Assembly (NCBI RefSeq): GCF_018687575.1
Contig: NZ_CP061297.1
Coordinates: forward strand, 998,821 to 1,062,820
DNA: 64,000 nucleotides
From: Polynucleobacter asymbioticus
GTDB lineage: Bacteria > Pseudomonadota > Gammaproteobacteria > Burkholderiales > Burkholderiaceae
Direction of reading: 5' to 3'
Part shown: in pieces, positions 47,801 to 56,433 of the stretch
Position numbering within the stretch: position 1 is the first letter of the stretch
Layout: every line of letters begins with the position of its first letter
Notes under the pieces: generated by a model
The model's database searches: none
What the model was told of the DNA's origin: nothing
What the model saw: the letters and a program-made list of their open reading frames with translations, nothing else
Position numbers and translations under genes: made by a program

Positions 47801-48921
47801 CTTTGATTGGCAGCTGCCTGAGATATTGGCTCAATTTGAAGCTGCTCAACTTTGTTGCGGTAGGAGTAACGCTTCACACGGGCCAAACCACTATCGACTA
47901 CATAACGAATATTGGGAACCGTTAATGAGGTCTCGGCAACGTTGGTGGTCAAGATGATGCGTCGACCATTACCAGGATGAAACACGCGCTCTTGTTCCGC
48001 AACCGATTGCCGCGCAAAAAGACTCAGAACTTCCGGATGAAAGCGTTGTTGTAGAACATGGTCTTTTCGGAGAGCTTCAGCACAATCCCGAATCTCTCGC
48101 TCTCCAGGTAAAAAGACGAGAACATCGCCAGCGCCTGAGGTACCCTCTCGCCACACATTAGCAATGGCCTCTGTGACTGCATCCGGAATTTCTTTAGCCT
48201 CTTTGGACTCTTTTTTTCCGTCTGGCTTGGCATCGGGCTCAAGGGGCTCGTACCGCTGCTCCACCGGGAAAAGTCGTCCGCTAACCTCAATCACCGGCGC
48301 AGACTTGCCATTTAAAGTGAAATGATCGGAAAAACGCTTAGCGTCAATCGTGGCTGATGTGATGATCAGCTTGAGGTCCGGTCGCTTAGGAAGTAACTGG
48401 CGAAGATAGCCCAGCAAAAAATCAATATTGAGGCTGCGCTCATGAGCTTCATCAATAATGAGCGTGTCATAGGCGCGAAGCTGGGGATCCCGTTGGGTTT
48501 CTGCCAATAAAATACCATCCGTCATGAGCTTGATGGAGGCGCCTTGACTGGTCTTATCGGCAAAGCGAACTTGATAACCCACATCTTGACCTATTGGAGT
48601 GCCCAGCTCCTGGGCTATGCGCTTCGCTGTAGCTGTTGCAGCAATACGGCGAGGCTGAGTATGCCCAATCAGGCGACCACCGTTGATCGTGCCCCTACCG
48701 AGGTCCAAACAGATTTTGGGTAATTGGGTTGTTTTGCCCGAACCAGTCTCGCCACAGACAATCACAACCTGGTGAGAACTCAAGGCATCCTTGATGATTT
48801 GGCGCTGGCCTGATACCGGCAACTCCTCTGGAAAGCGAATTTCTAGCCGACGTGAGGTGTTGGAAGCAGGCACAGTCGCAGGGCTTGCTTTGGGTTTTTG
48901 TTGGTTTATAGGCTCTTGCAC
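44839..48921 (-). CDS. hrpA: ATP-dependent RNA helicase HrpA
   Basis: DEAH-box helicase of 1360 residues, near the E. coli length of 1300. Walker A GETGSGKTT is at residues 57-65, followed by the SAT motif in LIITSATID, DEAHERSLNIDF, and the helicase motif VI QRAGRCGRV. The long C-terminal DUF3418 region is present. The start codon is a GTG, sitting 17 bases from the divergent argA ATG, so the two promoters must overlap. Bacterial HrpA has been linked to mRNA processing and to rescue of stalled ribosomes. Confidence 0.95.
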   Translation of the reverse strand: MQEPINQQKPKASPATVPASNTSRRLEIRFPEELPVSGQRQIIKDALSSHQVVIVCGETGSGKTTQLPKICLDLGRGTINGGRLIGHTQPRRIAATATAKRIAQELGTPIGQDVGYQVRFADKTSQGASIKLMTDGILLAETQRDPQLRAYDTLIIDEAHERSLNIDFLLGYLRQLLPKRPDLKLIITSATIDAKRFSDHFTLNGKSAPVIEVSGRLFPVEQRYEPLEPDAKPDGKKESKEAKEIPDAVTEAIANVWREGTSGAGDVLVFLPGEREIRDCAEALRKDHVLQQRFHPEVLSLFARQSVAEQERVFHPGNGRRIILTTNVAETSLTVPNIRYVVDSGLARVKRYSYRNKVEQLQIEPISQAAANQRAGRCGRVSDGICIRLYSEQDYLSRPKFTDPEILRSSLAAVLLRMSSLRLPRIQEFPFIDKPLGRAIADGVQLLDELGAIVYDETAKDADKDINNSFKLTPTGKQLADLPLDPRIGRMLLAAKEQNALREVTIIASALATQDPRDRPMDQAAAADQAHLQFADERSEFLSFVKLWDWYQDALKHKHSNRQLENLCRSKFLSPRRLREWRDVHGQLHTLLGEKGWKENPSAATYEQVHLSLLTGLLGYVAKKEEDEKSQERGSKTGSYVGARGIRPFIWPGSTIGKKAGAWILAGELQETNRMYARTIAKIKPGWVEKVAAHRLIKSLSEPFWDSRQGEVMAFERGTLYGLPIYHGRRVRYEPHNPEDARSIFITNALVQEEMFGRMDTPALMRETEADARKKYPGSFEFFWHNRRLIKEIEALEHRSRRPDVLVDDDLLFAFYDSRIPKDVLSREGMNAWLKKASRSEGANQELPDSLLRLAKADLMRHEAAGITVDRYPKKMMVGGTELSLTYHFEPGSPKDGVTLVVPLTLLNQIDGRRCEWLVPGMCEEKIHLLLKSLPQKLRRHCVPLPEYAKSFLERMLSEKQFGVGDFLDSLITDIRKERGLEIKRTDFRPESLPLHSSMNFRLVDEHGRQLELERNLSRLRAEYGETARTAFQAIAQQAVQEELGADMPVSPPNMGAKTHSSSNISAVKNIEQGGYRSWEFGELPETLEIQKGNRTLFGYPALVDRTESCDLEVFDDLLEARKYHWLGLRRLFALSNKDTLKALQKQLPGIRELGLLFINVGSVDGLIEQILNLALERAFMSDPLPVNAEQFAERLQAGKPRLALIAQEISKHALAALQAHADLQKKLAQAKAASANAYTDIQTQVQGLIFPKFVSDTPYAQLVHFPRYLKGIAMRIDKLRANPSRDAQCQKDWESVARPWQKLVQGSRGSANYAIAEDQALTDFRWQLEELRVALYAQELKTPTPMSLKRLEKVLASFR

Positions 48922-48929
48922 CCTATAAT
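48901..48929 (+). promoter_or_regulatory. Candidate argA promoter, giving a near-leaderless mRNA
   Basis: TTGGTT (48901-48906), a 17-base spacer and a perfect TATAAT (48924-48929). Transcription is expected at about 48936, only two or three bases before the argA ATG at 48939. No ribosome site precedes that ATG. Confidence 0.55.
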
Positions 48930-48938
48930 TTTCTCACT

Positions 48939-50303
48939 ATGCCAACAAATGCACCAAACCCCGGCTCAAACGCCGAAGAATCAAGCTCCAACTTTCCTTT
49001 TGTGGGATGGCTGCGTGATGTTGCACCCTATATCCATAGCTTCCGCGAGAAGACCTTTGTTATCGCCTTTGCGGGTGAACTTGCTCAAGAAATTGGCCTT
49101 GAAAATCTGATTGAAGATATCGCCATGTTGCATGCTATGGGTATGCGCATTGTTCTAGTTCACGGTATTCGCCCTCAAATCGAAGAGCAACTGATGCTCC
49201 GCAATATTAAGAGTCAATTTGGTAAAAGTGCGATGCACAGTTATCGGATTACAGATGCAGCAGCTTTAGAGTGCGTTAAAGAGGCTGCTGGTGAATTGCG
49301 CCTTGATATCGAAGCCGCGTTTAGTCGTGGACTTCCGAATACGCCAATGGCGGGCTCACGCATCTCAGTAATCTCGGGTAACTTCATTACAGCGATGCCT
49401 GTAGGTGTAGTTGAGGGCATCGATTACATCCATACTGGCTTGGTACGAAAGGTAGATTCGACCTCAATCAAGCTCTCGCTCGATAGCAATAAGATTGTTC
49501 TGCTCTCACCTCTAGGCTTTTCACCCACTGGTCAAGCATTTAATCTTGCCTTTGAGGATGTGGCCGCATCTACTGCTGCCGCACTTAAAGCAGACAAGCT
49601 CATTTTCTTGAGTCCATACGCAGGCTTAAAAGATGATGATGGTGATTTCATTACTGAGCTTTCTATGCCGCAACTTCAAGAATACGTCACCCAACATCCT
49701 GAGCTTGATCAGGGCATGAAGAGTTTGCTCAATATCTCAGGTAGAGCGATTCGTGCTGGAGTAAGCCGTGTGCACTTCCTGCCCTGCAATCAAGATGGTG
49801 CACTTCTAGAAGAGCTCTTTACCCATGATGGTATTGGCATGATGTTGGCCTCATCCGATATTGAGAATTTGCGTGAAGCCAATCAAGATGACGTTGGCGG
49901 CATCTTGCAACTGACGAGCCCACTTGAAGAAGAAGGTATTTTGGCCGCTCGCGGTCAAGACGTGATTGAGCGTGATATTCAGCGCTTCTCGGTTATTGAG
50001 CATGACCGCGTTCTCTTCGGTTGTGCAGCCCTCTTCCCATTCCCCAATGGTGTTGGTGAGCTTGCTTGCCTCGCTGTAGATCCTGATGTTCAAGGCTCCG
50101 GTGATGGGGAGCGTTTACTGAAACGTGTTGAGATGCGGGCAAAACGGGAAGGCATTAAAAAGCTTTTTGTTTTGACGACCAGAACGGAGCATTGGTTTTT
50201 AAAGCGTGGCTTTAAACGTGCTTCCGTTGATGACCTTCCAGAAGAAAGAAAACAGATTTATAACTGGGATCGCAAATCCATGGTTCTCACCAAAGATCTA
50301 TAG
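48939..50303 (+). CDS. argA: Amino-acid N-acetyltransferase (N-acetylglutamate synthase)
   Basis: First enzyme of the acetylated arginine pathway, 454 residues. Residues about 20-290 form an amino-acid-kinase fold domain (KTFVIAFAGEL, LVHGIRPQIEEQL), which binds the arginine feedback inhibitor, and about 300-450 a GNAT acetyltransferase domain (LACLAVDPDVQGSGDGERLL). The first 18 residues are polar and not part of the family core. They may be a true extension, since the ATG fits a leaderless transcript. It is divergent from hrpA; yggX follows 66 bases later. Confidence 0.94.
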   Translation: MPTNAPNPGSNAEESSSNFPFVGWLRDVAPYIHSFREKTFVIAFAGELAQEIGLENLIEDIAMLHAMGMRIVLVHGIRPQIEEQLMLRNIKSQFGKSAMHSYRITDAAALECVKEAAGELRLDIEAAFSRGLPNTPMAGSRISVISGNFITAMPVGVVEGIDYIHTGLVRKVDSTSIKLSLDSNKIVLLSPLGFSPTGQAFNLAFEDVAASTAAALKADKLIFLSPYAGLKDDDGDFITELSMPQLQEYVTQHPELDQGMKSLLNISGRAIRAGVSRVHFLPCNQDGALLEELFTHDGIGMMLASSDIENLREANQDDVGGILQLTSPLEEEGILAARGQDVIERDIQRFSVIEHDRVLFGCAALFPFPNGVGELACLAVDPDVQGSGDGERLLKRVEMRAKREGIKKLFVLTTRTEHWFLKRGFKRASVDDLPEERKQIYNWDRKSMVLTKDL

Positions 50304-50369
50304 GCTTTTATAGTTTTCTTTGGTTTACATTATTTTGATTTAGTACATCGTATTTGAAAGGCATTACAA

Positions 50370-50642
50370 ATGGCACGCATGGTTCAATGTATCAAACTGA
50401 ACAAAGAAGCTGAAGGTATGGACTTTGCTCCACTTCCTGGCGATCTTGGTAAAAAGATTTGGAATCAAGTCTCCAAGCAGGCCTGGGCTGACTGGTTAAA
50501 ACATCAAACGATGCTGATTAATGAGAATCGCCTGAATATGGCTGATCCTCGTGCTCGTCAGTACCTACTCAAGCAAGTTGAAAAATACTTCTTTGAAGGC
50601 GGTGCAGACATGGCTCAGGGCTATGTACCGCCAGCTGAGTAA
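50370..50642 (+). CDS. yggX: Probable Fe(2+)-trafficking protein YggX
   Basis: Small protein of 90 residues that protects iron-sulfur clusters from oxidative damage in enteric bacteria. Highly typical sequence: [18 protein letters not shown] with the conserved Cys at residue 7, [10 protein letters not shown], and [15 protein letters not shown]. The AAAGG ribosome site is well placed. The candidate small RNA follows directly. Confidence 0.96.
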   Translation: MARMVQCIKLNKEAEGMDFAPLPGDLGKKIWNQVSKQAWADWLKHQTMLINENRLNMADPRARQYLLKQVEKYFFEGGADMAQGYVPPAE

Positions 50643-50659
50643 TTATTTTTGATTACTGC

Positions 50660-50688
50660 TTGACGAGTTAAATCTAGAGGCATAGGAT
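50660..50688 (+). promoter_or_regulatory. Sigma-70 promoter of the candidate small RNA
   Basis: TTGACG (50660-50665), exactly 17 bases, then TAGGAT (50683-50688), placed just after the yggX stop. The expected start is near 50695. Confidence 0.65.
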
Positions 50689-50694
50689 GAAGTC

Positions 50695-50861
50695 GTAGTC
50701 AGTCAGATCTCGTGATCGGCTACATTGGCGAAAGCCACTACTCGTAAGCATATCTATGTGCTTATAGGCACTGGGAACCAAAACTCTTCCTTTTGCCTGC
50801 GCCATGAAGAATCATGGCAAACAAACCCGATGGATCAGCTTGCTGCCCCGTCGGGTTTTTT
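50695..50861 (+). ncRNA. Candidate structured small RNA of about 167 nt
   Basis: No open frame explains the space between yggX and rpiA. It has its own promoter and a series of hairpins: a closing helix GTAGT/ACTAC (50695-50699 with 50737-50741) around two small hairpins (GATC-TCGT-GATC at 50706-50717, TGGC-GAAA-GCCA at 50726-50737), an 8-bp stem with a TCTA loop (50745-50764), a CU-rich single-stranded stretch CTCTTCCTTTTGCC (50784-50797), a perfect 7-bp hairpin with an AGAA loop (50801-50818), and a terminator. The CU-rich stretch is complementary to ribosome sites of the AAAAGGAAG type. It lacks the end-to-end pairing of 6S RNA and the SRP domain IV loop. Confidence 0.65.
50823..50861 (+). 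terminator. Terminator of the small RNA, shared side with rpiA
   Basis: AAACCCGA (50823-50830) pairs with TCGGGTTT (50851-50858). The inner part can pair further (GG/CC and CAG-CTTG-CTG), and a T run continues to 50861. It ends three bases before the converging rpiA stop. Confidence 0.8.
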
Positions 50862-50863
50862 AT

Positions 50864-51574
50864 TTAGAAAGTAATTCTGTTCACCCCAGACGCATTACTG
50901 ACCAGCAAAATATTCGCTTTTTCTTTTGCAAATAGCCCCACAGTAATGACGCCGGCGATTTGATTGATTTGCGCTTCAAGCGCAATAGGATTGGCGATCT
51001 TCAAACCAGCAACATCCAAAATCCAGCCACCGTTATCTGTTACGAAAGGCTGACTTGGAGTCTGTCCCAAATCCGTACGCGTCTCTTTTGCCATCCGCAG
51101 CGTTACCACTCCGCCCAATTTAGCCAACTCCTGGGTAACAATTCCTTTGGATAAAGGAATGATTTCAACTGGCAAGGCAAAGCCACCTAAAACCGTAACC
51201 TGCTTGGATGAGTCGCAAATACAGATAAATTGCTTCGCCATCGAGGCAATAATCTTCTCGCGCGTTAAGGCGCCACCCCCACCCTTAATCATGTGACCTA
51301 CAGGATCGATTTCATCAGCACCATCTACATAAGCAGGCAGTTGCTCCACCTCATTGGGATCCAAAACCTTAAAACCATGTTTTAAGAGGCGCTCTGTTGT
51401 CGCATTGGAGCTCGATACTGTTCCTGCAAAATGATCTTTATGGGGGGCCAGGGCATCAATAAAGCAGTTGGCAGTTGAGCCAGTTCCGATACCCAAGATT
51501 TGTCCTGCGGGCAGCTTTAGCACCTCATCCCGTGCCGCTTCTCCTACCAATTGCTTGAGTTGATCTTGATTCAT
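50864..51574 (-). CDS. rpiA: Ribose-5-phosphate isomerase A
   Basis: Pentose-phosphate enzyme of 236 residues. Substrate and catalytic segments are LGIGTGSTANCFIDAL near residue 28, YVDGADEID near residue 83 and IKGGGGALTREKI near residue 96. The length is a little above the E. coli protein (219). It is divergent from the transaldolase gene, so two non-oxidative pentose-phosphate genes share the intergenic region at 51575-51684. Confidence 0.96.
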   Translation of the reverse strand: MNQDQLKQLVGEAARDEVLKLPAGQILGIGTGSTANCFIDALAPHKDHFAGTVSSSNATTERLLKHGFKVLDPNEVEQLPAYVDGADEIDPVGHMIKGGGGALTREKIIASMAKQFICICDSSKQVTVLGGFALPVEIIPLSKGIVTQELAKLGGVVTLRMAKETRTDLGQTPSQPFVTDNGGWILDVAGLKIANPIALEAQINQIAGVITVGLFAKEKANILLVSNASGVNRITF

Positions 51575-51684
51575 GATCTTGCCCGATATCCTTATTTGAA
51601 CTAGAACAGCCTTATTTATGCATCTATCATATGATATTCAATCCATTTCCCCTGATTCATTAATCGAGAGCATTGCAAATACCG

Positions 51685-52653
51685 ATGACATCACCCTCTA
51701 ACGCACTGAGCCAACTCAAGCAACTCACTACCGTCGTAGCCGATACCGGCGACTTTGAGCGTATGCAGGAATACCAGCCCCAGGATGCGACCACCAACCC
51801 GTCTTTGATCTTGAAGGCTGCACAGCAAGCCAACTATCAGGCTTTGGTAAACCAAGTTAAATCAGCCCACCCTGGTATGACACCAGCAGACTTGGTCGAC
51901 CACATCTTGGTAGCTTTTGGTCTTGAGATTTTGAAGATCGTCCCAGGAAGAGTTTCGACCGAAGTGGATGCCCGCCTCTCTTTTGATACCCAGGCGACTA
52001 TTACCAAGGCAAAACACCTGATTGCACTTTATGAATCGCACGGGATTGATCGCAAGCGCGTTTTAATCAAGCTAGCGGGCACATGGGAAGGTATTCAGGC
52101 GGCCAAGGCTTTGGAAGCTGAAGGTATTCATTGCAATATGACGTTGCTTTTTTCATTAGTACAAGCTGCGGCCTGTGGTGCAGTAAATGCAAAATTGATT
52201 TCTCCATTTGTAGGACGCATTACCGATTGGTACAAAGCTAAGCTAGGTAGCAACTGGAGTGATGTCAATCATGGCGGCGCAAATGACCCTGGAGTCACAT
52301 CGGTCAAGCGAATCTTCCATTACTACAAGCACTTTGGCATTGCCACCGAAATCATGGGGGCCAGCTTTCGAAACACCAGTCAAATACTAGAACTAGCTGG
52401 GTGTGACTTGCTGACCATCAGCCCAGAGCTGCTGAGTGATCTTCAGAACAGCACGGCTGCGGTTGAGAAAAAGCTCAATGCTAGTGATGCAGCGAATGCG
52501 CTTGCTAGCGAGAATATCTCAGCCCTCAAGCTAGATGAATCGAACTTCAGATTGCAGTTAAATAATGATGCGATGGCTACCGAGAAGTTAGCCGAAGGAA
52601 TACGTAATTTCTGCGTTGATACTGACAAGCTAGAAACACTGTTGAGTAAGTAA
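51685..52653 (+). CDS. tal: Transaldolase
   Basis: Pentose-phosphate enzyme of 322 residues from the ATG at 51685; the upstream TTG at 51673 has purines too close to serve. The Schiff-base lysine is K129 in [11 protein letters not shown], with DATTNPSL near residue 33. The length fits the classical TalB family. trxC follows after 30 bases. Confidence 0.95.
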   Translation: MTSPSNALSQLKQLTTVVADTGDFERMQEYQPQDATTNPSLILKAAQQANYQALVNQVKSAHPGMTPADLVDHILVAFGLEILKIVPGRVSTEVDARLSFDTQATITKAKHLIALYESHGIDRKRVLIKLAGTWEGIQAAKALEAEGIHCNMTLLFSLVQAAACGAVNAKLISPFVGRITDWYKAKLGSNWSDVNHGGANDPGVTSVKRIFHYYKHFGIATEIMGASFRNTSQILELAGCDLLTISPELLSDLQNSTAAVEKKLNASDAANALASENISALKLDESNFRLQLNNDAMATEKLAEGIRNFCVDTDKLETLLSK

Positions 52654-52683
52654 GCCTTTGGATTGGCCAATTGAGGAGTCAAA

Positions 52684-53109
52684 ATGATTATTCATTGCCT
52701 GCATTGCAGTAAAGGAAATCGCGTTCCCACTGAAAAGCTCAATCAGACACCAGTTTGTGGATCCTGCAAACAAGAGCTTCTTGCGCTACCGATTAATGCC
52801 ACTTCCGCAAACTTTAGCGAATTGGTGACTCAGTCAACAATGCCAGTGATAGTGGATTTCTGGGCACCATGGTGTGGTCCATGCAAGATGTTTGGCCCAA
52901 CCTTTCAGTCCAGCGCCATTAAACATGCAAATCAAGTTTTATTTGTGAAAGTAAATACCGAAGCTGAACAACTACTCGGATCACAATGGAATATCCGCTC
53001 CATACCAACCTTAGCGGGATTTAAGAATGGTAAAGAGGTTCACCGCATTAGCGGTGCCCTACCCCCAGCGCAACTTGAGCAGTTTGTGCAGCAGTTACTT
53101 GCTACTTAG
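52684..53109 (+). CDS. trxC: Thioredoxin 2 (zinc-binding)
   Basis: Redox protein of 141 residues. The N-terminal zinc site has C5, C8, C25 and C28 (CLHC and CGSC), and the thioredoxin active site is WAPWCGPC with C64/C67. In E. coli TrxC is induced by peroxide; no OxyR site was recognised here. A GAGGAG ribosome site precedes the ATG. Its 3' end overlaps the converging rlmB gene by eight bases. Confidence 0.96.
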   Translation: MIIHCLHCSKGNRVPTEKLNQTPVCGSCKQELLALPINATSANFSELVTQSTMPVIVDFWAPWCGPCKMFGPTFQSSAIKHANQVLFVKVNTEAEQLLGSQWNIRSIPTLAGFKNGKEVHRISGALPPAQLEQFVQQLLAT

Positions 53110-53857
53110 ACTCTTTGGCTAAACGTTGTCTGAGCGCCTCATACAAGCAAACGCCACTCGCAACTGAAACATTCAGACTTTCAACAACGCCCTTCATGGG
53201 GATGCGTACCAACTCATCACATGTTTCGCGAGTCAAACGTCGCATGCCCTCACCTTCTGCACCCATGACGATGCCAATAGGGCCAGTAAGATCAAGATCG
53301 TAGATCGATTTTTCTGCTTCGTCGTCAGTGCCAATCAACCAAACGCCTGCTTCTTGCATCTCTTTCATGCTACGGACAAGATTCGTAACAGTAATGACTG
53401 GCATTACTTCCGAAGCCCCGCTAGAGACCTTACTAACAGTGGCATTGATGGATGCCGAACGATCTTTAGGAATTACTACCGCATCAACTCCCGCACCATC
53501 AGCAACACGCAAACATGCGCCAAAGTTGTGAGGATCAGTAACACCATCTAAGACCAAGAACATCACCTTGCTTTGATTGCTTTCTGCATCCTCAACTACC
53601 TCGGTAATGGTGCGAGCAATTGTCATCTTCTCTGCTAGCGCCACTACACCTTGATGGCGATCATGGCCTGCAAGCTTATGTAGACGCTCAGCATCAGCTG
53701 CGTGAAGTCTTTCGCCCAATATCTCTTCGGCTTGCTTGAGAAAATCGCCCATACGACGATCGCGACGACTCGGATCAAAATACACTGACTTGAGGCTTGC
53801 TGCATCCACCCGTAAGCGCGCTTGTACCGCATGAAATCCAACTAATATTTGCTTCAT
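53102..53857 (-). CDS. rlmB: 23S rRNA (guanosine-2'-O-)-methyltransferase RlmB
   Basis: SpoU-family methyltransferase of 251 residues. The N-terminal substrate-binding part begins LVGFHAVQARLR. The trefoil-knot SAM motifs are LDGVTDPHNFGACLR, IGIVMGAEGEGMRRL and LNVSVASGVCLYEA. It methylates G2251 of the 23S rRNA P-loop in E. coli. It lies 29 bases after rnr on the same strand, a common pairing in proteobacteria. Confidence 0.95.
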   Translation of the reverse strand: MKQILVGFHAVQARLRVDAASLKSVYFDPSRRDRRMGDFLKQAEEILGERLHAADAERLHKLAGHDRHQGVVALAEKMTIARTITEVVEDAESNQSKVMFLVLDGVTDPHNFGACLRVADGAGVDAVVIPKDRSASINATVSKVSSGASEVMPVITVTNLVRSMKEMQEAGVWLIGTDDEAEKSIYDLDLTGPIGIVMGAEGEGMRRLTRETCDELVRIPMKGVVESLNVSVASGVCLYEALRQRLAKESK

Positions 53858-53886
53858 CTCTACTGATCTCTATCCTTTAATACTAC

Positions 53887-56289
53887 TTATTTACGACGCG
53901 CTTTAGTGCTACGAACTGGTGGTTTAGTGCCAGCTGGTTTACCAGCTGGCCTATTGGGCTTGCCTGACTTAGCAACCTTGCTTGCAGTTCGACCAGCTTG
54001 ATTCTTCGACTGATTGGCGCCGAGATTACCGGCTGATTTAGCAGCATTTACATTAATACCAGAATGCTTTTGAGGCTCTTTGCTACCGGGACGACCTTTT
54101 TTAGGAGACGCTTTTTTATTGGGCCTACCGGTATCGCTAGCTAAGACAATTTGACGGCGATTGGTGGTGCCTCCTGGCTCCAAGCCAACTGACTTGACTA
54201 AACTAAATTCGATCTTGCGTGCATCAAGGTCAACGCGGCTGACTAAGACATGGACTCGATCACCTAGGCGATAACGAATACCGGTTCTCTCACCACGGAG
54301 CTCTTGGCGAGCCTCGTCGTACTGGAAATAATCACCGCCCAATTCAGTAACATGAATCATGCCCTCAACAAAGAGGTTTTCTAGTTGCACGAATAAACCA
54401 AATGAAGCTACGCCAGTAACCGTACCTGCATACTCTTGACCCAAGTGGTCACGCATGTAATAACACTTGAGCCATGCCTCGACATCACGAGAAGCTTCAT
54501 CTGCACGACGCTCATTAGATGAGCAATGCACACCAAGTTGACCCCAAATCGGTAATGCTGCGTTGGCACCTTTAGGTAATTTAGGTAAACGTGTGCCATT
54601 CGCTGCCGCTTCTTTTGCGTCGCTATGAGACTTCTTCGCATTGACCGCATTCTCACGACCTTTGCCCTTACGTGGCAGGGTTAGGTTCAGTGGGACTGAC
54701 GGTGGCAATACAGGTGTATAGGGCTTCTTGGCCAGAATCGCTTTAATGACACGATGGGTCAATAGATCGGGATAACGGCGAATTGGGCTTGTGAAATGCG
54801 AGTAAGCAGGATAGGCAAGACCAAAGTGGCCTTCGTTATCAGGCTGATACATCGCCTGCTGCATTGAACGCAATACAACTGACTGAAGCATATTGGCATC
54901 AGGGCGCTCTTTAATTTCTCGCATCAGTTTGGCATAGTCTTTTGGTTTTGGCTTTTCACCACCACCCAATGACAAACCAGAGGTACGCAAGACTTGGCGC
55001 AAGGTGACCAACTTCTCCTCAGAGGGCTCGCCATGAACGCGATACAAACTGAGATGCTTATTCTTGTCGATAAAGTCTGCAGCGCAGACGTTAGCCGTCA
55101 ACATACACTCTTCAATTAGTCGATGGGCATCATTACGTAAGCGCGGCTCAATACGCAGAATCTTACCTAGCTCATTACTAATAATCTGGGTTTCAGTGGT
55201 TTCAAACTCAATAGCGCCACGTTTTTGACGTGCATCCAATAGGATTTTGTAAAGAGAGTAGAGATTGGTCAGCAAGGGCCTAAATTCAGCAAAACGCGTT
55301 GCTTCAGGACCTTTGCTATTCGAGAGAATTTCCCACACAGTATCGTAGGTGAAGCGTTGCGCAGAGTGCATAACCGCTGGATAGAACTGATAAGCCAGTA
55401 CTACTCCGTTGGCATCCACCACGGAGTCGCACACCATACACAGACGATCGACACCAGGATTGAGCGAACAAAGGCCATTCGAGATTTTCTCCGGCAGCAT
55501 TGGTATGACCCGTCTCGGGAAATACACTGAGGTTGCACGTAAGAGACCTTCATCATCTAAAGGCTGGCCAGGCTTGACATAATGAGATACGTCAGCAATA
55601 GCGACAATCAGACGCCAAGCCTTACTCTTCCCATACATAACAGGTTCGCAATACACCGCATCATCAAAATCACGTGCATCGGCACCATCAATAGTGACCA
55701 AAGGCACATCGCGCAAATCCACGCGACCTTCAAGGTCAGATTGCTGAACAGTATCAGGTAATGCATCTGCTTCTTTTTTTACCGCAACTGAAAATTCGTG
55801 GGGAACGCCATACTTGCGGACAGCGATTTCGATCTCCATACCGGGATCATCAATCTCGCCCAGCACTTCAACCACGCGACCAACGGCTTGACGGTAGCTA
55901 TCAGGATAGTCAATGATCTCAACACTAACGACTTGACCTAATTTAGCGTTACCCTGACCCTTTGGCGGAATCAGAATATCGTGGCCAATACGCTTATCTT
56001 CTGGCGCAACAATCAAAACGCCATTCTCATTTAAGAGGCGTCCAATGACTACCTTATTGGCGTGCAAAATCACATCGACGATCTGACCTTCAGGTCGGCC
56101 ACGGCGATCCGTTCCTAAAACTCTGACATTCACTCTATCGCCATGCATAACGCGTGACATTTCTCTTTCAGAAAGAAAAATATCTTCACCACCGTCATCT
56201 GGGATAACAAATCCAAAACCATCTCGGTGGCCTTGGACTGTACCTAAGCGGTCAGCCTCTCGTGGCACCAAGTTTTTTGCTTTACGCAT
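53887..56289 (-). CDS. rnr: Ribonuclease R
   Basis: Processive 3'-5' exoribonuclease of 800 residues that degrades structured RNA. Cold-shock domains come first, then the RNB catalytic domain with DGADARDFDDAVYCE (metal-site aspartates, near residues 203-217), then an S1 domain (YAGTVTGVASFGLFVQLENL). The C-terminal tail of about 80 residues is lysine-, glycine- and proline-rich. The RNB domain also holds an extra stretch of about 55 residues (about 522-578), rich in Pro, Lys and Ala, that E. coli RNase R lacks. Confidence 0.95.
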   Translation of the reverse strand: MRKAKNLVPREADRLGTVQGHRDGFGFVIPDDGGEDIFLSEREMSRVMHGDRVNVRVLGTDRRGRPEGQIVDVILHANKVVIGRLLNENGVLIVAPEDKRIGHDILIPPKGQGNAKLGQVVSVEIIDYPDSYRQAVGRVVEVLGEIDDPGMEIEIAVRKYGVPHEFSVAVKKEADALPDTVQQSDLEGRVDLRDVPLVTIDGADARDFDDAVYCEPVMYGKSKAWRLIVAIADVSHYVKPGQPLDDEGLLRATSVYFPRRVIPMLPEKISNGLCSLNPGVDRLCMVCDSVVDANGVVLAYQFYPAVMHSAQRFTYDTVWEILSNSKGPEATRFAEFRPLLTNLYSLYKILLDARQKRGAIEFETTETQIISNELGKILRIEPRLRNDAHRLIEECMLTANVCAADFIDKNKHLSLYRVHGEPSEEKLVTLRQVLRTSGLSLGGGEKPKPKDYAKLMREIKERPDANMLQSVVLRSMQQAMYQPDNEGHFGLAYPAYSHFTSPIRRYPDLLTHRVIKAILAKKPYTPVLPPSVPLNLTLPRKGKGRENAVNAKKSHSDAKEAAANGTRLPKLPKGANAALPIWGQLGVHCSSNERRADEASRDVEAWLKCYYMRDHLGQEYAGTVTGVASFGLFVQLENLFVEGMIHVTELGGDYFQYDEARQELRGERTGIRYRLGDRVHVLVSRVDLDARKIEFSLVKSVGLEPGGTTNRRQIVLASDTGRPNKKASPKKGRPGSKEPQKHSGINVNAAKSAGNLGANQSKNQAGRTASKVAKSGKPNRPAGKPAGTKPPVRSTKARRK

Positions 56290-56419
56290 TTAATTCCTTC
56301 GGCAATCCATGCCTTATATATCAATCATTATTCTTGTTTAGGCTACTGTATCAAACCACTAAGTCTGAAGGGGAAAAGCCCAAAGGGGGTTAGAAAGTGG
56401 GCCAAGAGGCGCATACCTT

Positions 56420-56425
56420 TATAAT
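56420..56425 (+). promoter_or_regulatory. -10 box of the tRNA-Leu promoter
   Basis: A perfect TATAAT eight bases before the tRNA 5' end, implying a start only one or two bases upstream of the mature tRNA. I could not find a convincing -35 at normal spacing. Confidence 0.5.
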
Positions 56426-56433
56426 AACGGCAT

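Noticed and set aside
50695..50861. 6S RNA, SRP RNA or tmRNA as the identity of the 50.7 kb RNA
   Set aside because: The 5' and 3' ends do not pair into the long closing stem of 6S, the GGAAGGAAGCAGCC-like SRP loop is absent, and there is no tRNA-like end or tag frame.
53102..53109. A frameshift or assembly error where trxC and rlmB meet
   Set aside because: Both genes have normal C-termini; the eight-base convergent overlap is a simple tail-to-tail packing.
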